Source: Psychrilyobacter sp.
GTDB taxonomy: Bacteria > Fusobacteriota > Fusobacteriia > Fusobacteriales > Fusobacteriaceae
Assembly: GCA_030621995.1 (NCBI GenBank)
Contig: JAUXGP010000132.1
Span: 1 to 5,395, forward strand
Length of the DNA stretch: 5,395 nucleotides
Direction: 5' to 3'
Each line of letters opens with the position of its first letter. Position 1 is the stretch's first letter. Made by a program: the position numbers and the translations under genes. Below the pieces are notes generated by a model. That model had not been told where the DNA came from. It saw nothing but the letters and a program-made list of their open reading frames with translations, and made no database searches. Shown in pieces: positions 1-5,395 of this stretch.

Positions 1-1289
1 CTGATGAAGATTTAAATATGCAGCCATTATTTGAATCTATTATTGAACATGTAAAAGATCCTGAAGGAGATCCCACAGCTCCAGTACAAATGTTAGTAAC
101 TAATATATCTCCAGATAACTATTTAGGGAAATTAGCTACTGGAAGAATCCATAATGGTGTTTTAGACAAGAATCAGGAAGTAACTTTAATCAAAAGAGAC
201 GGTGAATTAGTGAACTTTAAGATCACTAGAATATTTGGTGCTGAAGGAATGAACAGAATAGAGTTAGATACAGCAGTATGCGGAGATATCGTAACAATAG
301 CCGGAACTGAAAAATTTGATATAGGTGAAACAATAGCAGACAGAACTAATCCAATGGCATTACCGTTAATCGATATCGATGAGCCTACATTGGCTATGAC
401 ATTTATGGTAAGTACATCACCATTCGTTGGAAGAGAAGGTAAATTTGTAACTTCTAGAAATATCTGGGATAGATTATCGAAAGAAGTAGAACATAATGTA
501 AGTATGAAAATCGAAAGAACTGAATCTGCTGATGCTTTCATAGTAAAAGGTAGAGGGGAACTTCAATTATCTATATTAATAGAGAATATGAGAAGAGAAG
601 GTTTTGAATTACAAGTAGCTAAGCCGCAAGTTATCATGAGAGAGATCGACGGGGAAAAATGTGAGCCTATCGAATTAGCTATCATCGACGTTGCTGACGA
701 ATTTACCGGTGTAGTAATCGAAAAATTAGGGGTTAGAAAAGGTGAAATGATCAACATGATTCAAGGATCTGACGGATACACAAGAATGGAATTCAAAGTA
801 CCTGCTAGAGGACTTATCGGATTCAGAAATGAGTTCTTGACTGAAACTAGAGGAACAGGAATATTAAACCATTCATTCTTTGAATATGAAGCATACAGAG
901 GAGAAGTACCTACTAGATCAAGAGGAGTATTGATCTCTATCGAGAAAGGTTCAACTACTGCATATTCATTAGGAAATGTACAGTCTAGAGGAACATTATT
1001 TGCTAATCCTGGATTAGAAGTATATGAAGGAATGATCATCGGTGAACATTCTAGAGAAAATGACCTGACTGTAAATGTAACTAGAGGAAAGCAGCTTACA
1101 AATATGAGAGCTTCTGGAACAGATGCAGTAACTAAGTTAGCTCCTGCTAGAGAATTTACATTGGAGCAGGCATTGGAATATATTGCTAACGATGAATTAG
1201 TAGAGATTACTCCTGGAAGTATCAGAATGAGAAAGAAATTCTTAACTGAAGGTGACAGAAAGAGAGCGTCAAGAGGAACAGTTAGATAG
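1..1289 (+). CDS. typA: Ribosome-associated GTPase TypA/BipA, C-terminal part (5' end outside window)
   Basis: This is the C-terminal part of the translational GTPase TypA/BipA, an EF-G-like factor that binds the ribosome and supports 50S assembly and stress or cold adaptation (family knowledge). The frame is already open at base 3 (DEDLN before the first Met at 18), and that Met sits inside the conserved 'PLFESIIEHV' segment just after the G domain. It is therefore not the true start: about 430 of the usual ~600 residues are present and the GTP-binding motifs lie upstream of the window. Counting from Met18, an EF-Tu-like beta-barrel (domain II) covers about 25-105. An EF-G-like domain follows at about 125-205, containing 'KGRGELQLSILIENMRREG'. 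The BipA-specific C-terminal region comes next, with 'RGLIGFRNEFLTETRGTG', 'GEVPTRSRG' and 'TPGSIRMRKKFL'. The reading frame is intact to the TAG stop, and a strong terminator follows immediately. Identity is very secure. Confidence 0.96.
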   Translation, partial: DEDLNMQPLFESIIEHVKDPEGDPTAPVQMLVTNISPDNYLGKLATGRIHNGVLDKNQEVTLIKRDGELVNFKITRIFGAEGMNRIELDTAVCGDIVTIAGTEKFDIGETIADRTNPMALPLIDIDEPTLAMTFMVSTSPFVGREGKFVTSRNIWDRLSKEVEHNVSMKIERTESADAFIVKGRGELQLSILIENMRREGFELQVAKPQVIMREIDGEKCEPIELAIIDVADEFTGVVIEKLGVRKGEMINMIQGSDGYTRMEFKVPARGLIGFRNEFLTETRGTGILNHSFFEYEAYRGEVPTRSRGVLISIEKGSTTAYSLGNVQSRGTLFANPGLEVYEGMIIGEHSRENDLTVNVTRGKQLTNMRASGTDAVTKLAPAREFTLEQALEYIANDELVEITPGSIRMRKKFLTEGDRKRASRGTVR

Positions 1290-1296
1290 TAAATTT

Positions 1297-1334
1297 AAAT
1301 AGATGTGATTTTAAATCACGTCTATTTTTTTTTT
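1297..1334 (+). terminator. Rho-independent terminator of typA
   Basis: An inverted repeat begins 7 bases after the typA stop. The arm at 1297-1310 pairs with 1314-1327, with one T-G wobble (1304/1320) and a 3-base loop (TTA). The 3' arm runs straight into a T tract at 1325-1334. The G/C-containing stem followed by ten T residues is a textbook intrinsic terminator. It separates typA transcription from the ankyrin gene, which then needs its own promoter. Confidence 0.92.
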
Positions 1335-1362
1335 GTAAAATAATGTACAATTAGAGTAGAAT
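1333..1362 (+). promoter_or_regulatory. Candidate sigma-70-type promoter for the ankyrin lipoprotein gene
   Basis: TTGTAA (1333-1338) is followed after 18 bases by TAGAAT (1357-1362). It lies directly after the T tract of the typA terminator, where a new promoter is expected. The -10 matches the consensus at 5 of 6 positions and the -35 at 4 of 6. A competing candidate is TTGAAA (1379-1384) with TTTAGA (1402-1407) at 17-base spacing, which has a good -35 but a poor -10. In AT-rich DNA such matches are common, so this is tentative. Confidence 0.33.
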
Positions 1363-1433
1363 CTAAAGTAATTAAGAGTTGAAAACTTAATAACCGAAGA
1401 ATTTAGACTTTGCCGTAGGCGATTGGAGGCTTT

Positions 1434-2333
1434 ATGAAAAAAATATTGATGACTATGATACTGGGAATACTCCTGCTGTCCTGCAGTGGGACAGAGAAGG
1501 AAAAAACCATAAGGGTAGATAAGATAGAAATACCATATTCCATGGTAGAGCAGAGTATAGACTTAGATGATGCCATGAGTTTAGAATTATTTTTAGAAAA
1601 TGGATTTGACCCGAACTATATAGGTGAAGGTGGAGAAACCCTCCTAATGAAGATAGTTAAAAACAACAGTCTGAAAAGTTTGAAGGTGATTATCTCCCAT
1701 GGTGTAGATTTGGAGACAGAAACTCTTCCTAAAAAAAGAAAAAATACCACATCCTATGGTCCTGTTAGAAGAGCCATAGATTTTGTAAAGACCAGAAAGG
1801 CTTTGGATATCCTGGTAGAAGCAGGGGCAGATATAAATTATATAAATAACCTGGGAATACCTTTAATTATAAATTTTATTAAAGGAAAACCTGATAGTTA
1901 TGTTGAAAAATTGATCTTAGAGGGAGCTGACCTAGACCTAGCCGATAGAGATCGGTGGACTCCGCTAATGTGGGCAGCATCAAAAAAAAATCAAGAGATA
2001 GTAAAACTGCTCATAGAAAATGGGGCTGATATAAACCTAACAGATGATAGGAGAAATTCAGCCATATACTATGCATACAATGAAGATATTATTGGGATGT
2101 TTCTGACGAAAAATTTAAATCAATACTATAAAAATAAAGACGGAGAAAATGTATTGGGAGAGGTCTACCTTCGGAGTATATCCAATTCATATTATGATGC
2201 AGTGGAGAATATAATAGGGATCGGTGGAGATAAAAATTATTCATCCTATGGAGATACACCTCTGGGGATAGCAAATGAAAATAAAGATGAAAAGATGGTA
2301 GAATTACTGGAAAAATTAGGAGTAGAAAAATAA
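1434..2333 (+). CDS. Ankyrin-repeat lipoprotein
   Basis: This 299-residue protein has a lipoprotein signal (MKK, hydrophobic core, lipobox L14-L15-S16-C17). It is probably exported, lipidated on Cys17 and held at the membrane facing the periplasm or cell surface. The rest is built of ankyrin repeats. Units can be seen around 43-95 (LFLENGFDPN...GGETLLMKIV), 112-137 (ILVEAGADINYIN), 139-170 (LILEGADLDLAD), 172-204 (the clearest: 'RWTPLMWAASKKNQEIVKLL' then IENGADINLTD), about 237-268, and 270-299 (YGDTPLGIA...MVELLEKLG). Ankyrin repeats bind proteins, so a scaffolding or partner-binding role is likely, but the partner is not shown. The start is set by GGAGG at 1425-1429, only 4 bases from ATG. 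It follows the typA terminator and precedes ispG with a structured repeat between; an operon with ispG is possible because no canonical terminator separates them. The exact function is unknown. Confidence 0.88.
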   Translation: MKKILMTMILGILLLSCSGTEKEKTIRVDKIEIPYSMVEQSIDLDDAMSLELFLENGFDPNYIGEGGETLLMKIVKNNSLKSLKVIISHGVDLETETLPKKRKNTTSYGPVRRAIDFVKTRKALDILVEAGADINYINNLGIPLIINFIKGKPDSYVEKLILEGADLDLADRDRWTPLMWAASKKNQEIVKLLIENGADINLTDDRRNSAIYYAYNEDIIGMFLTKNLNQYYKNKDGENVLGEVYLRSISNSYYDAVENIIGIGGDKNYSSYGDTPLGIANENKDEKMVELLEKLGVEK

Positions 2334-2335
2334 TA

Positions 2336-2438
2336 ACCCTCTCCTTCTTATGTTTCTCCCTCAAAGGGAGAAACAAAGTGATTTATATATGGTCTTTCTC
2401 CCTATTGAGGGAGAGAGTGCCGATAGGCAAGAGAGGGT
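2336..2438. repeat. Multi-branched palindromic intergenic repeat (copy 1)
   Basis: A compact structured element fills the gap between the ankyrin gene and ispG. An outer stem pairs ACCCTCTC (2336-2343) with GAGAGGGT (2431-2438). Inside are three hairpins in a row. The first is 2347-2378, a 14-bp stem with one bulged A at 2350 and loop CAA (2362-2364). The second is 2394-2417, a 10-bp stem with one G-T wobble and loop ATTG. The third is 2418-2429, TGCC/GGCA with loop GATA. The whole can fold as a four-way junction in RNA or as a cruciform in DNA. No T tract follows any hairpin, so it is not an ordinary terminator. Part of it recurs after ispG. It resembles the small non-autonomous palindromic repeats scattered between genes in many bacteria; family membership is inference. 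Confidence 0.75.
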
Positions 2439-2440
2439 AA

Positions 2441-2446
2441 AAGGAG
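2441..2446 (+). promoter_or_regulatory. Ribosome binding site deciding the ispG start
   Basis: AAGGAG lies 8 bases before ATG 2455. It fixes the ispG start there rather than at the upstream in-frame ATG 2350, which sits inside the first hairpin of the repeat and has no purine-rich ribosome binding site. Confidence 0.8.
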
Positions 2447-2454
2447 TAATATTT

Positions 2455-3504
2455 ATGAACTATACAAAAAAAATTAAAGTAGGAGATATCTATATAGGCG
2501 GGAGTGAAGATGTAATTATCCAGTCTATGACAAATACAAATACAGCAGATGTAGAAAAAACAGTAGCCCAAATAAAGGAGTTGGAGAGTTTAGGATGCCA
2601 GCTGGTGAGAGTAACTGTAAACAATACAGCAGCAGCAGCAGCTATAAAAGAGATAAAAAAACAAATCAATATTCCCTTGGTGGCAGATATACATTTTGAT
2701 TATAAATTAGCCATATTAGCCATAGAAAATGGGATAGATAAGCTCCGAATAAACCCAGGAAATATAGGCTCCGATGAGAGGGTGAAAGAGGTTGTAGACA
2801 AGGCCAAAGAGTACAATATACCCATCAGAATAGGGGTGAACGGTGGATCTCTGGAAAAAAATATCTTAGAAAAATATGGGAAAGTAACACCTGAGGCCTT
2901 GGTAGAGAGTGGGATGTACCATATAAATCTGCTGGAAAAATACGGATTTGAAAATATAATAATATCCCTGAAAGCAAGTAATGTAAAGATAATGAGGAGA
3001 GCCTATCAAATAATAGCAGACAAGATAGATTATCCACTGCATCTGGGAGTGACTGAGGCAGGAACTTATTTTCAGGGGAGTATAAAATCAGCCATAGGGA
3101 TAGGAAGTCTCCTGATAGATGGAATAGGAGACACAATAAGAGTGTCGTTGACAGAAGACCCTACAGAAGAGATAGGAGTAGCTAAGGAGATATTGAAAGT
3201 ATTGGGGATAGGAGAGGCAGGGACAGAAATCATCTCTTGTCCGACCTGTGGAAGAACTGAGATCGACCTGATAGGATTGACCAAAAAAGTAGAGAAAAAG
3301 TTTTCTGACTATGGAAAGCCGATCAAGATAGCTGTTATGGGATGTGTGGTGAACGGTCCAGGTGAAGCTCGTGAAGCCGACTATGGTGTAGCCGGCGGAA
3401 ATGGTATAGGAGTACTGTTTAAAAAGGGAAAAGTAATAAAAACAGTTAAAGAGGATGAAATTTTAGAAGAACTGAAAAAGCTGATAGAGGAAGATGTGGA
3501 ATAA
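2455..3504 (+). CDS. ispG: 4-hydroxy-3-methylbut-2-en-1-yl diphosphate synthase (IspG/GcpE)
   Basis: IspG catalyses the penultimate step of the MEP pathway in the cytoplasm, the reductive ring opening of methylerythritol cyclodiphosphate to HMBPP. It uses a [4Fe-4S] cluster and electrons from ferredoxin or flavodoxin (family knowledge). With the start at 2455 the protein has 349 residues, typical for the short bacterial form. The N-terminal TIM barrel shows 'IQSMTNTNTADVEKT' (22-36), 'PLVADIHFDYKLA' (74-86), 'KLRINPGNIG' (96-105), 'IRIGVNGGSLEK' (124-135) and 'PLHLGVTEAGT' (194-204). The cluster ligands are all present: Cys262 and Cys265 in SCPTCGRTE, Cys297 in MGCVVNGPGE, and Glu304 seven residues later, the same spacing as Cys305/Glu312 of E. 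coli. The frame stays open 35 codons upstream, but that extension is the translated repeat element and is not part of the family. The gene appears intact and functional. Confidence 0.97.
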   Translation: MNYTKKIKVGDIYIGGSEDVIIQSMTNTNTADVEKTVAQIKELESLGCQLVRVTVNNTAAAAAIKEIKKQINIPLVADIHFDYKLAILAIENGIDKLRINPGNIGSDERVKEVVDKAKEYNIPIRIGVNGGSLEKNILEKYGKVTPEALVESGMYHINLLEKYGFENIIISLKASNVKIMRRAYQIIADKIDYPLHLGVTEAGTYFQGSIKSAIGIGSLLIDGIGDTIRVSLTEDPTEEIGVAKEILKVLGIGEAGTEIISCPTCGRTEIDLIGLTKKVEKKFSDYGKPIKIAVMGCVVNGPGEAREADYGVAGGNGIGVLFKKGKVIKTVKEDEILEELKKLIEEDVE

Positions 3505-3509
3505 GAAAA

Positions 3510-3550
3510 CTCTTCCTTCTTATGGTTTCCCTTCGTTAAGGAAACCAAAG
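3510..3550. repeat. Diverged second copy of the palindromic repeat's first hairpin
   Basis: Starting 6 bases after the ispG stop, CTCTTCCTTCTTATG matches CTCT-CCTTCTTATG of the upstream element (2339-2352), with ten bases identical (3515-3524 versus 2343-2352). The hairpin pairs CTT-(A)-TGGTTTCC-(C)-TT (3519-3533) with AAGGAAACCAAAG (3538-3550), loop CGTT. The bulged A (3522) and the AAAG closing end are shared with copy 1, while several stem pairs differ on both sides together. The second and third hairpins and the outer closing stem of copy 1 are not recognisable here, so this is a partial or decayed copy. No T tract follows, so it is a weak candidate for a terminator. Confidence 0.7.
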
Positions 3551-3587
3551 CTCAACGACTATAAACTTCAAAATTTAAAGTTAAAAA

Positions 3588-3665
3588 AATCTGTGATAAT
3601 CTGAGTAATCTGCGACAGAAAAATTTCTATAGCTATACTCGTATATCATTGGTGTAATTCGTGAC
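3588..3665. repeat. Two blocks of short degenerate tandem repeats
   Basis: Three units beginning AATCTG are joined head to tail: AATCTGTGAT (3588-3597), AATCTGAGT (3598-3606) and AATCTGCGAC (3607-3616). Thirty-one bases further on come two units, ATTGGTGTA (3648-3656) and ATTCGTGAC (3657-3665). The last unit of each block is followed by an A-rich run, and the two block ends (TAATCTGCGACAGAAAAA and TAATTCGTGACAAAAAAG) align at about 13 of 18 positions, so both may derive from one motif. A ten-base perfect palindrome, TATAGCTATA (3628-3637), lies between them. No coding potential is seen. The function is unknown. Confidence 0.5.
3612..3639 (+). promoter_or_regulatory. Weak promoter candidate for the DUF4139 gene
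   Basis: GCGACA (3612-3617) and TATACT (3634-3639) are separated by 16 bases. The -10 matches at 5 of 6 positions and the -35 at 4 of 6. It would give a leader of roughly 75 bases before the ATG. It partly overlaps the short tandem repeats, so the match could be chance. No better pair was found nearer the gene. Confidence 0.22.
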
Positions 3666-3708
3666 AAAAAAGAAAAAAAGAATTTCTTAGTGTTTTTCTG
3701 CAGATAAT

Positions 3709-3718
3709 AGGAGGGGGG
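3709..3718 (+). promoter_or_regulatory. Strong ribosome binding site of the DUF4139 gene
   Basis: AGGAGGGGGG ends two bases before ATG 3721, with GGAGG (3710-3714) six bases from the start. The unusually long purine run fixes the start and suggests efficient translation. Confidence 0.8.
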
Positions 3719-3720
3719 TT

Positions 3721-4956
3721 ATGAAAAAGACAGTTTTATTTTTATTGTGTTCTATAAATTTATTTGCCTATAGGGTTGAAAATACCAGGGATAAGGAAGT
3801 TATAATATACCCGGATAAAGTAATAGTCAATGAATCTCTAGAGTTAAAAAATGACGGAGATAAAGATAGGATAACCTATGGAGGAGTCTCTAAAAATATA
3901 GATATTAGTTCTATTAATTTGACAGGGGGAGATCTCAAAGGAGTGGAATTAGAAAAAAATGCAGATTCCAACACCATATTGAAATCTTATCTGGGGAAGA
4001 TTATCCGGGCTGAAAAAGATGGGAAGACCTATGACCTGGTACTCCTTGATTATAGGAAAAATCTAGTTGGAAAAGATATAAAAACAGGGGAGGTCTATAT
4101 CTTAAATGACCCTGATATTAAATTAGGGGATACAGAGATAAAAACTGAGAATAAACTGATAATGAATGTGGGGAAGCTGGATAAAAAATTGACTTTATCT
4201 TATATAACACGAGGGTTGAATCTGAATATATCTCATAAACTGGACATAGATGAGATGAAGTTAGAAACATGGGGAAAGATCTACAACAATACAGGGATGG
4301 ATTTAGAAGATATAGGGGTAAAAATTATATCTGAACTTCAAAGTCCAAGGGTCTATAGAATGAAATCTGCAATGGCAGATAATATCTCTGTAGGGGAATC
4401 TAACGACAGGATAGAATATACGTTGAAGGACAGACTTGATCTCAAGAAAAATAGTGAAAAAAGCATAAAATTAGAGACAAAGAAAGTAAACTTGGCTGAG
4501 AAATATGTATACTGGACTAAAGAATATTCTAAAAATCCAACGAGGGTAGTAGAGATAAAAAATATAGGTGAGACAACTATTCCCATGGGAAGAATATATG
4601 TGTGGGATGATAAAATTTTTGTAGGAGATTCAAATTTAGGGTTTATTCCCAGGGAAGAGAAATATGATTTGCGATTGAATAAAAATTTTAACCTTATAGT
4701 GGAGAAAAAAATAAAAAACACCTATTCTTTGGGAAATAACCTGGTAAAAAAAGAGATCGAGATTGAAATAAAAAATAACAATAAGAAAAACATAAAATTG
4801 GAAATAAATTATGATCAGCTGCCAGAAGTTTGGACTGAACTGAGATCTTCAGAAAAATACGAAAAAATATCCAACAGAGTAGTTAAATTTAAGTTGGATC
4901 TGAGTAAGAATAGTAAGAAAAAAATTATTTTTTCCTATATAGAGGAGAAAAAATAA
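3721..4956 (+). CDS. Exported DUF4139 domain-containing protein
   Basis: This 411-residue protein has a short Sec signal peptide (MKK, hydrophobic stretch to about residue 15) and probable cleavage after Ala16 (LFA|Y), so it is likely periplasmic or surface-exposed. Beyond that there is no membrane segment. From about 145 to the end it follows the DUF4139 pattern. A beta-rich start, 'LTLSYITRGLNLNISHKLDI' (157-176), is followed by a 'WGKIYNNTGMDLEDIGVKII' segment (184-203). The diagnostic C-terminal part is 'TIPMGRIYVWDDKIFVGDSN' (286-305), then PREEKYDLRLNKNFNL (310-325) and repeated Lys/Ile/Glu beta strands ending 'KKIIFSYIEEKK'. The N-terminal 20-140 region holds a small beta-rich part (YLGKIIRAEKDGKTYDLVLL, 90-109) typical of these proteins. 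Members resemble mucoidy-inhibitor/DUF4140-DUF4139 proteins, but this one lacks an obvious coiled coil. The biochemical role is unknown. An ECF sigma factor gene follows 47 bases downstream, hinting at an envelope-related function. Confidence 0.85.
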   Translation: MKKTVLFLLCSINLFAYRVENTRDKEVIIYPDKVIVNESLELKNDGDKDRITYGGVSKNIDISSINLTGGDLKGVELEKNADSNTILKSYLGKIIRAEKDGKTYDLVLLDYRKNLVGKDIKTGEVYILNDPDIKLGDTEIKTENKLIMNVGKLDKKLTLSYITRGLNLNISHKLDIDEMKLETWGKIYNNTGMDLEDIGVKIISELQSPRVYRMKSAMADNISVGESNDRIEYTLKDRLDLKKNSEKSIKLETKKVNLAEKYVYWTKEYSKNPTRVVEIKNIGETTIPMGRIYVWDDKIFVGDSNLGFIPREEKYDLRLNKNFNLIVEKKIKNTYSLGNNLVKKEIEIEIKNNNKKNIKLEINYDQLPEVWTELRSSEKYEKISNRVVKFKLDLSKNSKKKIIFSYIEEKK

Positions 4957-4979
4957 ACTTTTTATGAGTTTGTTGCGTC
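4954..4979 (+). promoter_or_regulatory. Candidate ECF-sigma-type promoter ahead of the sigma factor gene
   Basis: TAAAC (4954-4958) and CGTC (4976-4979) are 17 bases apart. This matches the general ECF layout of an AAC-containing -35 and a CGTC/CGTA -10 (compare the SigX/SigM-type pattern of Bacillus). It would start transcription about 10-20 bases before the ribosome binding site and overlaps the stop codon of the upstream gene. ECF genes often drive their own transcription, which makes the position meaningful. The motif is short and could be chance. Confidence 0.35.
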
Positions 4980-5003
4980 AAAGTAGTATAGGAGAATGAA
5001 ATT

Positions 5004-5395
5004 ATGAATTTTGATGAAATATTTGAGACGTATTTTAGTAGGATCTACAATAAAATACTGGGAATGGTAAAAAACAAGGAAGATGCAGAGGATATAGCCC
5101 AAGATGTGTTCTTAACTGTCTATAAAAATTTGAAAAAATTTAGGAATGATAGTGGTGTATACACATGGGTATATCGGATAGCTATTAATAAAACCTATGA
5201 TTTTTTTAGGAGAAGGAAGGAAACGTTTGAGCTGAATGAAGAGGTGCTGAGTATAGAAGATAATGAAGATGTAACTACAAAAATAGTATTGGAAGAAAAG
5301 TTACAATTGATATCTGAGAGGGAAAGGGAAATAATACTTATGAAGGATATATACGGATATAAACTAAGGGAGATAGGTAAGATAAAAGATATGAA
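5004..5395 (+). CDS. ECF-type RNA polymerase sigma factor (3' end outside window)
   Basis: This open frame of 130 codons runs off the right edge. It encodes a sigma-70 family factor of the extracytoplasmic function group, which redirects RNA polymerase to a small regulon, usually in response to envelope or other stress. Region 2 spans about 5-72. It shows FETYFSRIYNKILGMV (7-22), the hallmark DAEDIAQDVFLTVYKNLKKF (27-46) that contacts core polymerase, and TWVYRIAINKTYDFFRRRK (54-72), the -10-melting and binding helix. An acidic linker (about 74-95) leads to region 4, 'KLQLISEREREIILMKDIYG' (99-118) and YKLREIGKIKDM, the start of the helix-turn-helix that reads the -35. No region 1 or 3 is present, as expected for ECF factors. 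AGGAG at 4990-4994 lies 9 bases before the ATG. Only perhaps 25-40 C-terminal residues are missing. A cognate anti-sigma factor is often encoded next to such genes and may lie downstream, beyond the window. Confidence 0.92.
   Translation, partial: MNFDEIFETYFSRIYNKILGMVKNKEDAEDIAQDVFLTVYKNLKKFRNDSGVYTWVYRIAINKTYDFFRRRKETFELNEEVLSIEDNEDVTTKIVLEEKLQLISEREREIILMKDIYGYKLREIGKIKDM

Noticed and set aside
18..20. ATG at 18 as the start of a 423-residue protein
   Set aside because: The frame is open upstream to the window edge and the Met lies inside a conserved TypA segment, so the gene simply begins outside the window.
173..1039. Reverse-strand open frames opposite typA (173-541, 563-757, 761-1039)
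   Set aside because: They are shadows of a highly conserved gene. Their products are low-complexity Ser/Ile/Asn-rich with no family resemblance, and none has a convincing ribosome binding site.
2089..2376. Reverse-strand open frame of 95 residues across the ankyrin gene end and the repeat
   Set aside because: It overlaps the ankyrin coding sequence and begins inside the palindromic hairpin. The His/Leu/Tyr-rich composition looks like antisense of coding DNA.
2347..2378. First hairpin of the repeat as a terminator of the ankyrin gene
   Set aside because: The stem is strong, but it is followed by AAGTG-type sequence rather than a T tract, and the same hairpin recurs elsewhere as part of a repeat.
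2383..3284. Reverse-strand open frames opposite ispG (2383-2571, 2825-3136, 3072-3284)
   Set aside because: IspG on the + strand is complete with all cluster ligands. These frames have no recognisable domain and overlap each other.
3588..3665. CRISPR-like array
   Set aside because: The units are only 9-10 bases, degenerate and without spacers of regular length, and no cas gene is nearby.
3721..3750. Cys10 of the DUF4139 protein as a lipobox cysteine
   Set aside because: The preceding residues (F-L-L) do not fit the small-residue rule at -1, and the hydrophobic core would be too short. Cleavage after Ala16 is more plausible.
4353..4721. Reverse-strand open frame of 122 residues opposite the DUF4139 gene
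   Set aside because: The Phe/Ser/Leu-rich product is what antisense of Lys/Glu/Asn-rich coding sequence gives, and there is no independent support.

Overview
The window is AT-rich, densely coding, and every supported gene lies on the + strand. The codon bias (AGA/AGG for arginine, A/T-ending codons), the strong GGAGG-type ribosome binding sites and the feel of the TypA and IspG proteins suggest a Fusobacteriota chromosome, perhaps an Ilyobacter/Propionigenium/Psychrilyobacter-like marine or anaerobic lineage. That placement is inference from sequence feel only. A low-GC Firmicute is the main alternative.

Layout: (1) 1-1289 holds the C-terminal two thirds of the ribosome-associated GTPase TypA/BipA, closed by a strong intrinsic terminator at 1297-1334. 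(2) A short spacer with a candidate promoter leads to a 299-residue ankyrin-repeat lipoprotein (1434-2333). (3) A structured palindromic repeat (about 2336-2438) fills almost the whole gap before ispG (2455-3504), which encodes the [4Fe-4S] enzyme of the MEP isoprenoid pathway. (4) A 216-bp gap (3505-3720) starts with a diverged second copy of the first hairpin of that repeat, followed by two blocks of short degenerate tandem repeats. (5) A secreted DUF4139-family protein follows (3721-4956). (6) An ECF-type sigma factor starts at 5004 and runs off the right edge. A possible ECF-style promoter overlaps the stop codon of the DUF4139 gene.

Functionally, the left half is housekeeping (translation GTPase, isoprenoid synthesis) with an envelope-anchored ankyrin protein between. 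The right half looks like an envelope-associated module of an exported protein of unknown role plus an ECF sigma factor, which may be self-regulated. No CRISPR array, insertion sequence, transposase, tRNA or rRNA is visible. The most interesting signal is the non-coding repeat family. Two copies carry paired compensatory base changes, a conserved bulged A, and in one copy a closed multi-branch fold. Its 3' tail is echoed at the ribosome binding site of the ankyrin gene.
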